Assembly (NCBI GenBank): GCA_003999685.1
Contig: CP021223.1
Location: 1,550,001 to 1,614,000 of the forward strand
Direction: 5' to 3'
DNA length: 64,000 nucleotides
Source of the DNA: Taiwanofungus camphoratus
Lineage: Eukaryota; Basidiomycota; Agaricomycetes; Polyporales; Taiwanofungaceae
Position 1 is the first letter of the stretch. Every line of letters starts with the position of its first letter. The notes beneath the pieces are model-generated. The model did not search any database. It saw only the letters and a list, made by a program, of their open reading frames with translations, and was not told the DNA's origin. Shown one piece after another: positions 1 to 11,600 of this stretch. The translations under genes and the position numbers were made by a program.

Positions 1-3000
1 TAATGGCGGAGATGACTTTTCCCTGTTCGCCCCTTGTTTAGAGCCGTCGTCAGTGTTACCAGTATGTACAATGTCAGGCTCGTGTCTGGAAGTCTGCTTT
101 TCTTCAGTGACGTAGTCGTCGACGTTCGTCAACGCTTTACTAAGAACATCGAGATGGTTCGCGAGGTCGTCATAGTACTCATTTTTCTCTGAATTGCTCT
201 GGATGTCAAAGATAGCTTCGGACCCCGACGGCGGCGAAAGAAGTGTCATGATTGGGGAGAGTGACGGGAGGGATGTATAGGAGTCCTACAAGCGGCGCAC
301 GAGGCATTAGTACCCAACAAAATTTTCATTAGCTGCTCGAACCTACAGCGGTAGGAGGGACCGTATTGAGAAGCAGACTGCGTGCAATCCATCGCGCCAT
401 ACGCTCTGTCTGGAGGCATCCACCTACTATGAATGATAGCAGATGTGCCTTGTTGATTGGGGCCAAGTTGTGAGCAAAGTTTACGATCATGGAGCAAGCA
501 GTGACCTCCTGCGCAACACAAGGGCATCACTACAATGTTACTAATGCATGCACAATCAGCTCACTATGCTCGAGAGTCCATCAGTGCCACTGGGAATAGT
601 TTGCCCGAGAGCCTCAACTGCGATCATGATATTTCTTTTCAGTTCGAGAGACGTTGACATATCCAGAGCGATGAGGAGCAAAGATAGCATCACATCGGGG
701 ATATCATCGAGTGGTATTGCGCGGGAACTGAAAGAATTGTCAGATACGACGTTTTGCATGAGACATCATCACTTACTCGGCGAAGATGGTTGTAAGAGCT
801 ACTAGACGAAAAATGGCCTCTGCTCTCCACATCATACCCACTGCCTCATGTCTGACATTCGTTACATCCCAGCCAACGTTGTTCAGAACATCCGCTTTAG
901 CGCCAAAACATTTAAGAGTATTTAGGACCAGTGAAAAGGAGAAACCCGACGGATTGTTCGCTGCTAGTCGGGATGTACAGGACTGACACAGTAAATGATA
1001 CGAAGGCTCGCTAAGAGACGTTTCTACCGGCGACATCGCTGACGGGTTGACACCAAATGTCAGCTACAATAAACCATCGCAAGTAAGGGATTGCCTAACC
1101 TAAGTTCCACAGCCACGGCAATAGGCTGGTGAATTGCTGCGGCTCTATGCAAACAAGCATGCCCGAGGTTAAAAGAGCGCTCACTTGTGCCAAGTCTGAT
1201 GCTAGTGTATCGGAATCGGAGTATTAGGGGAGGTATAGATGGCTCACCATTGCGCTCCACAGCATCCCATAACATAGTGAGGAGAGGATGTCCTCCGATA
1301 CCCTCCTTACCGAAGGGCAGTGATGGCAGCCACCTATCTACCTGCATGTTATCATCCGATTTCTCAGACACCGCGAATTGAGAACTATCCCAAAATGGTA
1401 CACCCAAAATTCGCTCCCTTTTCTTCCCTCTTACTTTGGCATCCTTTACCCTCCGATCGCTCGCCAAGATCTTGCCCACGGCCTTCCCGTCCTTCTCACC
1501 CAATATCTTTTGGTAATCTCCCTCTTCAAGCGCTCCTTCTTCGCTTACACTCGCGCGGTCACTGTCATCATCACCGTCCGCAGGCACCGGGCTGGACGAC
1601 TTCAGCGTAAGCCCGCGAGCGCCCTGTCGTACGACTTGTAGTGCCGCGTCCTCGTCCGCCCAGCCCGCCTCCACATCCAAATCCTCTTCGCCATCCATCT
1701 CAAGCATCATGGCGCGTTTCAGTTTGGAGGACGATGCCGCAGCCTCCTCCGCCGCCCGGAGGGCATCGATACCCTTACCCTTCTTGTCCGCGAGTTTCTT
1801 CTCTTTCAGGAGAGCTTCGAGCGGGTTCGTGGACTTGCGCAAAGGCTTGCGTTTCGCGCTGTCGCTCACAGTCACCAGAGTGGGCTTCAAGTCGCGGTTG
1901 TGGGTGGGAGAATGTCGACGAAGATTATACCGCTTATGCCCCTGTTTTGAATGGCGCGAGCTACCTAGATTGGAGAGGGGCGAGTCAAATGGATCACTCT
2001 TTTTAATACTGACAGGCGTAGCCACACTGTATATAACCACAGATTAAGTACCATTTTACACCCAAAGGAGACATAGTTGACTCACGCTTTTCCCTTGCCT
2101 TTGTCTACCTTTCTGGACGTGAAGAATCCGTCATCAGAGTCATCACTGCTGCTATCATCTAATTCTTTGAACTCCAGCGGCTCATCCTCAGGGCTTGAAG
2201 GAGCAGCAGCGAAGGCCTTCGCCCTGATTTCCGCGATAATTTTAGCCGTTTTTGACTCAACGTCCAGCGCTTCAGGAGTGGTTGGAGAAGGGACTGGATC
2301 ACTCGTAGGAGGGGTCAGCGATCGGTACATATCCGAACTAGAGAACGCAGGGGGTGATATAGTCTTGAGTAGTGGTGACGAAGTGGAGGTGGGAAGGGTA
2401 GACGGGGCAGCTATGGTGGCATGTATTGCTGCTGCTTTGCGAGCTGAGGATAGTGTAGATCCTGAGCTGTGTGGCCACAACTGTATACTGACTTCAGTCT
2501 CAGAACGTGGCGTTCGAATACCTGGTACAACGGACGCGTCTCTGGTAGCGTCAGGTAAAGGAACTTCTATAGACACATCAACATCCATTGGGACATCGAC
2601 AGAATAATCAGGATCACCCCGAGAAGGAGCAATGCTGTCGGGGGGAAGGATCAAGTCATCCCCAGGAGAGGCAGGATCACTGTCTGTACGACCGAGGTCG
2701 TCCCCAAGAGAAGGCAAGTCATCTTCTGTGCAAACAAAGTCACTCTCTAACGAAGGAGAAGTCTGCTGCGGACTGGTCGGTTGCACCAGCGCTTCCCTTC
2801 TCCATTTGTCTACGCTTTCCTTAACATTGGTTGGGTCCTTCTTCATCAATCTGGGAGGACTCAGTTCCTGTTCATCTGACTGACTGCTCGGGATGAGCTC
2901 TTCCACATCTGCATCATGCCCTGAACTAGGTGGGTGAGTTACAGGATCCGCAGGGGGAGACAGGCGCGCTCGCTTGGGAGGGGAGGGCTTCCTGCTAGAG

Positions 3001-3707
3001 TTTGATCTACTGAGTAATAGAGGAACATTGTCCTTGGGCGCGAAGGGGCCGTGATGGAACGAAGAGGACGGGGATTTGCTTACGGGGAGCATTCTTGACG
3101 TTGAGGGCCATAACGACGGGACGCGAACGATGTCTGTGGGAGGAGGTACATCCGAGTCGCTGTCGAAATCGTACTTCCGCTTGAAGAAAGACTGTGGCTT
3201 GACCACAGGTTGCCGGCGTCGGCGCGGGGGCGACGCTTGTGATTGCGCTGCGGTACGAGGTTGCGATACAGGAGACGGAGGCACTCTTACGGACGTGTTC
3301 TGGACTGGTGAGCGCGGGATGCGCGGTCGAAGGATCCTAGGGGATATCGAAGCTGTCTTCGAGCCGTCCATGGGCTTATTTGGCTCTGACACGACAGCGA
3401 CCGAGTCGCTCGAAATCGATATGTGTGAGGGTGAGTCTGAGGAAACGGTGATATGGCTAGCCCCGTCTGAAGAGCTGGAAATGATTATGACCTCCTGATC
3501 TGGGCGCTTGGTCTTCTGTCTGGCCTTGCCTGGCGCAGTGGCCCTGCCAGTGGCTTTAGCACCACCGAGGGTTCCTCTCGACGCAGGGGCGTTGACAGAC
3601 AGCCGCGAAAAAAAGGAGGCACCTGAGCCGTTCCCTCTGAGGCTGCGCTTGGTGAGGTCGATTGTCTCCCGGCGCGGCTTGTCGGTTTTCCTGGAATCGG
3701 TTATCAT
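1..3707 (-). CDS. Large disordered nuclear protein, possible Nse6/SLF2 (CANIN)-like Smc5/6 factor; 3' end beyond window
   Basis: Seven exons read continuously in frame: 3707-2086, 2026-1185, 1144-1100, 1038-777, 727-565, 508-347 and 285-1. They give 1,127 codons with no stop before the edge, so the C-terminus is missing. The first ~540 residues are low-complexity, rich in Ser/Pro/Asp with basic patches (RRRRQP, KRARL), as in disordered nuclear proteins. After that comes a basic block (RKSTNPLEALLKEKK, KGKGIDALRAAEEAAA) and then a helix-rich, more hydrophobic region containing FTSLLPWLWNLA and DDLANHLDVLSKALTNVDDYV. This layout, a disordered N-terminus plus a helical C-terminal domain, resembles Smc5/6 loaders of the Nse6/SLF2 type with a CANIN domain. 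That link rests on remembered family features and is weak. The start at 3707 (MITDSRK) is preferred, but in-frame ATGs at 3773 and 3809 are possible. I am confident there is a gene, and unsure of its function. Confidence 0.8.
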
Positions 3708-3966
3708 CGTCGACGGCGGCAAGTAGACACGCGCCGCGTCGTTACTGAATATTGACGTGACCGCGCGTGACATCAACGCGTTTGGGGACCCCGGAGACTG
3801 TAGTGCCAAGCAATGGTAAACACGGGAGTGCTGACCTGCATCTGCTCGATCACAGAAACTCTGGCACTGTTGGGGACAGCGGGAGCCTCAGCAGGCTTAG
3901 CGACAGCGTATACGTCCATTCATTCTCGAGGACGCCCAGCCAGTCGGACAGGAGTTCATACATGAC

Positions 3967-4897
3967 ATGCCTATGCACCATGGCCAACGAAAGCACATCA
4001 TACACTCCGTGCGTATATTTTATTATTCTGCCAGTCGTCCCATGCTCATGTCCGTCCTCATTCCCAGCTCGATTCCCTCCTCTATCAACTGCACACCCTC
4101 TCTTTCTTACTCTCGCCCTCGATATCGGTCCTCATCTGTCGTATTATCACGCAGTTCCAATTCCCAAGACCTCGAGACGTCGATGCCAATCGCTCGTTGC
4201 GCTTCTGGTTTGTTCTCATCATATTGTTCAACGCCGGTAGCATCTGGGGACATGCGAAGGAGGGCGCGGCGCAAGGCAGATCCGTCATCCTCGACTTCGT
4301 CGGAATGGGTACGTCAATCGCGTTCCCCCCTCTCATCGTGGGTGCAGCGTGTGGCAGCTATAGTATTGACCTTATTTCTGATGGTCGTATGACTTTCCAG
4401 CAAGCACGCCATCAAAAGCCCATTTACTGTTCCTTGACTTCCTCATCATATTCCTCCAGATGTTGCTTACAACCATCGCATTCGAGACGTCACTCTCAAC
4501 TGCCATGCCGCCCGACACCCCCGATCCCCTTCTGCCGGTACCCCCCACATCCTCACCTATACCCTCTCCCACGGAGGAGTCGCTCAAATGCATTGCACCA
4601 TCAACACCCGATCCATCATATGTCGTTGACTTCCGCTTCGCCACCTTACTCGAGCGCCTGAGACACCCGCCGCCTCATCCACCGCGTGATCCACTGAGAG
4701 GGCTGCTTCCGTTGCCAAACACCGCTAATATGTTCCCTCGCTCAACGGCTTTGCGAACGCTGATGCGGATAAGCCAACAAATGAGGGAACGTGCCCAGGT
4801 GAATGTTGCGACCGGTTCGGCGAGGAGGGAAAGGGAGGCTGGCAGCGACACCACACAGACAGTGCCCGGTGGGCTGAGTGCGGATGATGGTACATAA
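3967..4897 (+). CDS. DUF1746 membrane protein, Dsc E3 ubiquitin ligase complex subunit 4-like
   Basis: Three exons (3967-4008, 4068-4308, 4401-4897) join in frame to 259 residues. The start gives MPMHHGQRKHIIHS, which runs across the first intron into LDSLLYQLHTLSFLLSPS, the usual opening of the fungal DUF1746 domain. Three hydrophobic segments follow: around residues 22-42, FWFVLIILFNAGSIWG, and LLFLDFLIIFLQMLLTTIAF. The C-terminal half is proline-rich and probably cytosolic. In fission yeast the DUF1746 protein Dsc4 belongs to the Golgi/ER Dsc ubiquitin ligase that activates SREBP and degrades membrane proteins; a role here is inferred from that. Introns are 59 and 92 nt with GTGCGT and GTACGT donors. 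The gene converges with the small minus-strand gene ending at 5078 and is divergent from the large gene starting at 3707. Confidence 0.85.
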
Positions 4898-5077
4898 TAG
4901 GGGTCCTTGTTATCGTTATGTATTGTCGTGTTAATTGTTTTTGTGCTCCTGGAATATCGTTGTAACCTTTCGCATCTCGGGTGTCCTGCTGTACAACATA
5001 TGACGTGCAGCCATATTCACCACTTTCGCTTCATCTGCGCAACATTTGTTGGGTGTCAGTGTTACTGACAGCGAAGC

Positions 5078-5266
5078 CTAACGCACTGCCTCGCGCAAGC
5101 ACGCGCCAAACTTTGCAAATTCTTCCTTGCACGCGTCCTTCCTGACGTCCGTGTAAGTCGCCAGGATGCATTTACCGTATGCGGAAGCCTGGGCGGAACA
5201 GGTGGTCGTGGAGTGCAACGCAAATCGGCGCAGAGGCGTGAGCGTAGGGCTTGTTTGTGGCTGCAT
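5078..5266 (-). CDS. Twin CX9C mitochondrial protein, NDUFAF8-like complex I assembly factor
   Basis: A 62-residue protein in one exon. It carries two CX9C motifs: CSAQASAYGKC and, after CILATYTDVRKD, CKEEFAKFGAC. This is the coiled-coil-helix fold of proteins imported into the mitochondrial intermembrane space by the Mia40 disulfide relay. The spacing and the pattern AYGKCI...Y.DV.KD.C..EF..F..C match NDUFAF8 (human C17orf89), which stabilises the assembly factor NDUFAF5 for complex I. The exact family is inferred. The reading frame stays open upstream to 5434, but the ATG at 5266 is chosen because the family is small and the upstream sequence shows no conserved pattern. It shares a 365-bp divergent promoter with the CSF1 gene at 5632. 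Confidence 0.75.
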   Translation of the reverse strand: MQPQTSPTLTPLRRFALHSTTTCSAQASAYGKCILATYTDVRKDACKEEFAKFGACLREAVR

Positions 5267-5353
5267 TGCTCGTAGTTGTTGGACCCAAATTGGTTGGGCA
5301 GGAAAGCGAATGGAGCTGAAGTGAGGGAGGGGAAGGCTGGAAATAGCAGCTAT

Positions 5354-5359
5354 CACGTG
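5354..5359. promoter_or_regulatory. CACGTG E-box in a divergent promoter
   Basis: A perfect CACGTG palindrome lies between the NDUFAF8-like gene (start 5266, minus) and CSF1 (start 5632, plus). bHLH factors bind this hexamer in fungi. A 6-bp match is expected by chance every few kilobases, so use by either gene is only a suggestion. Confidence 0.3.
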
Positions 5360-5631
5360 AGTGGGATCAGCGCGTACTACTTCGTCACTTCGTGTCCTAC
5401 TGCTGGACCACGACCTTTGAGAAGGGACCTTCATTGCATTCCCGGGTGTTATTCCGTTGAGGGACGGAATCGCACGTTTTCATATTCATTGCGCTCCGCA
5501 GACACACGATTCCCTACCTGAATGTATATCCTAAAAGCAGACATTCACCTCAGCAGCGGAACTGACGACCTCGAATTTGTCTACTTGAACTCAACGTTGA
5601 AGACTAGCTACTTCCGCTAGAACCTTCCGCA

Positions 5632-8600
5632 ATGTTGAATATTGTCTTGCTGGTCACTTGCATCTGTATTGTTGTCGTCCTCACCTTGTACTTGTTCTGG
5701 TGGAACCGCATCTTTGGGTACTTGCTCGGGCTTGTCTTCAGGCTTTCCTTCTGGAAGCAGGGCGAGTCGAGTACATGGGTAGACATCGGTAAGTCACGTT
5801 GCCCGATATTTGCATATGCTGGTTTGCTCAGAGACCTCAGGGTCTATACACCTCTCCGTTCTTACTGGGAGAATCCTACTCAAGGACTTGCGTTACTACT
5901 CGAGCAACCAAACTATTAAGATTGTCAAGGGCCAGATAAGCTGGCGCTACTGGATTCGCAAGCCTGCGGAAGATGAAGACCTCAGCCATGCACGAGTCGT
6001 AGGCGAAGATCCAAACCGTGCGTAGTATTGTTGCGTCCATCGCCGTCGACATACTCACATGTATATATCATTCAGAGAGAGGGCATTCACCACTGTCGTG
6101 TCGTATACACATGTCCCTCCACGGTATAGAGTGGTTCATGTACAACAGGACAGCTGCATATGACAATATAGTGTCTAGGATGAAGCAGGACGAGCTTCCG
6201 CCTACGCCCCCGCCCACGCCACCTCTCCGTACCGGCGTGGAAGCAAGGGCTCCTGTTCGCAAGATATTCAGCCGAAATTCCATAGGGCGTGATTGTAGGT
6301 GCCTCACATGAGTGATGGCACGAGTTTGACGTGCAATGATCTTTCGTAGCTTCGTTCCTACGCTCTTCGGTGTCTTTCGTGCCCTCCATCTACATGAAGA
6401 CGCCTAATTGTCTTAGGAAATTACTACCCTGGCTTCAGCTTCAGCTTCCTAATTTTGATCTGAAGAACTTTCTGCCTATATCTTTCGAGGCTACGAAAGG
6501 TGCCATCATATGTGGCAATGCTTCGACTCCCAGCCTTCTTGTGGCAGAGTTTCATAGGGCAGAAGGCACTTATGGCGTTGTGCAGGTCAGTTAAAGCCGT
6601 ATAGGGACCCAAGTGCGAACTGACTCGTGCCTCTACAGGCACGTTCGAAGCATGACTTGTACAAGCAACTCTCGAACGTCAACTTTCGGAATGTTTCTGT
6701 TCGCTACGTTGACAATACTGATTACAACGAGCATATGAATGACACAGGGAAGAAGGTTCATGACGACATTCGACATTCCCGTAATCCGCCGCTCAGACAG
6801 TCTTCTTACCTTTCTTTCTCATCATTCGAGAGACTCTGGGAGCACTTGAAGCTCTGGACTGTGACATCTAGTTCTCATCCTTCGCGCTTACGTGCATTCT
6901 TCCCTTATCCGTCTGTGCCTGTTCCTCACCCGCCAACGACGTGGAGCTGGCGGAAGGCTCACAAGAACTCGGGTGATGAAACACCCATTGGAGAGCAGTT
7001 CCTAAACATCGAGTATGCTGTTGAACGTAAAATTCTTGAGGCGCCGACGCTTGAGCTGCTGTATTATGCGGACGTTGTGGGGGTTGTGCCATCTGATGTG
7101 CAGCAGCCACCCCTAGGCGAGGGCCTTGATCCATTTGACATCGGCAATGGAGATCTCCCGCCGGAATGGGGAATTGACATCGTTGTGAGAGGTGGGTTTT
7201 TGAGGTATGGACCATGGGCGGACCGTCAGCGGTGAGTTTAAATCCATGATTTGCTTTGAAGTATGATTTTCAGATTTGAGACCCATAGGGTGGGACTACA
7301 GCATGCATTTTTCCCGCAAGTATTCCATAATGCCGAGTGTGCGCCGCGTCTCAAGCCAGGGGACATGCGAATGTGGACAGGCCTAAAGGTGTTCATAGAA
7401 CTGCGAGATGGCGTGACGCTTCACATACCCTTCCGCGAATCATCGAAGGTGTGACAGTCTTGAATCCTTGACTGCAGAATGTCCTTCTCATAGTTCTGAT
7501 GCGCTGTTCGATGCTGTTTTCTCACCAGAACTGGCAATGGGATGGTGCGGTGGAGGTTCCCAACCGACCGCGCAAGCGGGAACCTGCCTCTATTCACGTC
7601 AGAGCTGGAGACAGCTCCACCATCAGCTATATTATGCCTATGATTGCTGGACCAGTGGGGTACGAGCCCATACTGGAGGTGCATCTAGATACTGTGACTG
7701 TCACGTCTAGTCTCAATGACATCCGACTGGTGACAGCGGAGTCGTGCCGGGTGTGTGTTCCGTCCCTCGACTTCAGTTCGAGCAAAGTCAAGGAATCTCA
7801 TGGGTTTCTTTCCCTGGCAGGTGAGAAGTCATCTGCCTTCCCCCCTGAAATGGAACGGCGAAAGACAATGGACATTCGCTGTATCCCTGCGGCAAACGTC
7901 TTTGTTTCTTCTGAGGGACCATATCAACATGCTCACCGACCTTGGCAAGGATTGGAGTGCAGGACCCCCAAGCGACTATCATCGATTCATTCCCATGTTG
8001 TATGCCGTTGATCTGGACATGCACAATTATGAGATCAACGCGTACGTGAATGACCACAACATAATTGACAAGCCACTTATCAAGGAGGACAACGGTAGGG
8101 CTCTCCCATTTCGTCTTCGCCGCTCTTGGCATACTAATCGCTCTGCGTGATGCAGCATTACTCACACTACGTGGGACATATCTTAACAGTGGTGCGCGCA
8201 TTCCGTTCCTGCAGTACCGACCGGAGGGCACGTCAATATCGTTTTGGATCGAGGCACCGGACATTGCTGTTAGCCTTTCACTACCGCGCTGGAACACTTA
8301 TAGCTTGTATCCCACGCCTGACCGCAGTGACATCGGACGAATAGGACTGTTGCATATCGATTCTTCGTATAGATACTTCGCCGAAGTGCGTGAGGAAAAT
8401 GTCGACCAATTGAAACTGGACTTTTCTGTATGTTATTTTCTGCAGTTATTTCGCATTACACTGCTCATAGCGTCCCTTGCTTTCATTTTCCCATTCAGGC
8501 TCGTGATGTTATCTACAAGGCTTTTGGGTGGACCGTCCGACACTTCATGATCTTGCGTGACAATTACTTTGGATCCTTCACTCACTTCTCCACATTGTTC

Positions 8601-11600
8601 GAGTATCTAGAAAAACGTAGAAGAAAGGAACCGATAGGGGACCCCATAGATCTCCAACACCGGCCAGGAAAGGTAAGAACAAGTGTCAACCTGTAGCTGC
8701 AGCCCGCGTTGTAGATACTGAAGTCGATCCTTCTAGTCTAATTCCCTGGAGGTTGAGCTTGCTGTCAATGTGGATCGAGGATCCCTGGTCTTGCCCGCAG
8801 GTCTTCCTGGGTATGAAGTGTATAACCCCAACAAGACCCAATCTTCGCCTAATGGGGATTTGGGTAGATGTGTAGTGTTGAGATTCCCAAATCTCCAGGT
8901 TCAACTCAGGACCAATGGCCACTATATGGGTAAGTAGTTCACTCAGGCTATACTTATTTATCACTCACTGTGAGCCAGAGATGTCATTGAACGTCGACAC
9001 TTTGTCCGGTGGTGTTCTTGAAAATTGTTCGAATGAGACTCTTTACACTCATAGCGGAGTTGCTGGATCTTTCAAGGAGACATTGGTCGTTGATGGCAAG
9101 TTACACAAATCTCCAGCTGTTGTAGTTCTTTGACAATGCATACAGGAATTGATGTCACCGCCAATAGGCTCTTCGGTCCTCAGCCACATGCGTCAACCTA
9201 CGTTTGCATATGGGAAGTTCACCTTGGTGATGTCAAAGCCTGCCTATCAGCCTATGAAGGTCGCTTATTGTATGCTGCTGGCACCTCGTTTGGGTTGAAC
9301 TTTTCTGATTCCCTCAATGCCCCGGCAAATGAGTATGCTCTTCCCCCCGATCCGGATGGTCAGCGCATGTCTTCAAGTGTATATCATCTTGTTGACTGAT
9401 ATATGTTTCAGTCACTTTTATAAAGTTCTCGCTGGATTCGGTCAGTCTGGTCTGGCTCGCCGGAGATATTGCTGCCGAAGTTTCGCTTTCGAATGGCCTT
9501 AGAATTGATAGTAACGACCTTGCGGGCAAAGCATATCGAAAGGTGACCAGCTTACGTCTACCCCACGCAAGTTTCAAAGCATTCCTGGGCTCGAAGCGAT
9601 CTTCAGATATCTGGTATGAGGCAACAGGGTTGACTTTTGACGCAAACTTGGATCTATATTCTGCCCCTGCTGGCTGGGAAGAAGTGGCACACGCGCAGAC
9701 TGAATTTATCGCTGCACAAGATAAGCCGACTGGACGCGCGAGATGCTTTTACTCTCCCGATCATATCAAGATTGTCAGTGACAAATTGCTTTCAGGTAAG
9801 TCCATGAATCTGCACCGGTTGACGTGATGGGTGGTTGAATTCGAGGATACAGGGCGTGGTCTCATTGAGAGCGACATATATATACCCCAGCTTCGGATAC
9901 CGGGTCACTTGAAAGGTAGACAAATTCGTGATGCGAATAGGAATAACCTCGAAAGACGCGACGCCGGCCTCCCCCATTTCCTGTCGCCGTCTATGACATT
10001 TCAGTCCGAATCCGATGCCGATGAAGTCTTTTCAGAGGCAGATCGTGATGCACGCTTGGCGTAAGGCATATCGTTTCTTGTTCAGTACTCCGATGTCTCA
10101 AATATTATGTTACAGCAACTCTCGTCCAGTAAGTTCTCTTACTGCTGAGTGGCACAGTGACGACAGTGAGAACATGCTAAGCGGAGATGAATCTGACGAT
10201 GGTGACCTTACGGATCCACGAGATTGGGACAGTGAACATTCAGACGAGTCAGAAGGCAAGTAGAATTCACATGTAATGATGACACCCCGAACTTACTCGC
10301 TATGCAGTACCATTTGTGGAAAATAGGTGGCCGTCTGTTTTGGAATATCGATCACTGATTGCGCATTACCGGGCAGAGTTGCTAGACCAGCCTTCGATGT
10401 GGGTCGGGTCACCGTTCTCCTGCGTGCGAGTGAGTCTCTATTACCAGTTGCTCAGTACGGTTTCTCAACTACCTCTCCTACAAGAACACTGTTCCCGTGT
10501 TCCAGCAGTCTACCAATACGTCTGTTGGAGACAACCAGTGGATGGATTCAGAAGACTTCCCTTTGAGGAATGGAGAGGCTCAGCCGTCTGAACCGGACAT
10601 TGGCACGACGGTCTTTCGATTCCTTTGCAAGAAAGGCCTGGACATCTGGCTTACGCCTCTCGTTCTTCCAGTCGTTGAGGGGCTTCTCAAGGAAATCAAT
10701 CTCAATGTGCGAGCTCCTTTCTGGACTTCTTTATCTGAACTCATCATGTCATAACAGCAATTGAGTCCGGAACTTCGTTTCGACGCGCTCATGGCTGCAT
10801 ATATACAGTCGGTCCCCTCCAACTCAGATCTTCCACGGCATACAATCGTCTCCGACGTATATCTATCATCCATACGGATCCGTTCTATGCAATCTGTTCC
10901 GATCCGCGACGCGGCTACATCTGACGGGAAAAGTGGCCTCAAGAGCAAGCCTCATTTGCAAGAACACATAAGGACTGTTGCTGAGCTATCTCTAGACCAA
11001 TTGCATATTCGGACCAAATTTGCTGAGCGTCACCCGGATTGTGCTCGTCAAGACGGTTTCAGTTGCTCATTTAAAGCATTCGAAGTGATTCTGAAAACAG
11101 AAGAACGAGTCAATGAGGTGTCCAGCCCCGTTTTTCCTACTGTCCGCATTGCGTTGGGAGGCAGCTGCGCATCTCATAAGGAAAAAGAGGTCGTGGTCTC
11201 CTTGGGCCTTTTTAGCATGGAAAGCGGTCACACTGCCGTGCAATCAAGCTTGGCCACTGTGGTCACTGTTTTGCGATACATCCGAGGACTATTGAATGCT
11301 CATGAACGTCTCTCAACATATACACCTGCATTGCAGCAACAGATGATCTATCAGGTTCTCACATTTTCGCGCCGAAGACAGGTCGTTGATCCTCTCTCAA
11401 CCATTCAACCTTCGTACCTTGTTCAAACAGGACGTCCAGGCGACTTACGCAGCAGTTCCACTTTCAAGTTTCTCGTCCACCTTCGTAATTGCCTTCGATA
11501 TCTTCAGGCACAGGAGCGAGACGCTATCGTTGAAATGAAGCCTGATTTGCAGTCAAGCATTTCCTTGATGGAGATTATATCTACAATGGAAAGTCAATCC

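Noticed and set aside
336-348. GGTTCGAGC on the minus strand, a possible tRNA B box
   Set aside because: It lies in an intron of the minus-strand gene, directly after its GTAGGT donor, and no cloverleaf can be drawn.
2077-2607. 176-codon plus-strand frame
   Set aside because: Antisense shadow of the Ser/Asp-rich exon of the minus-strand nuclear protein.
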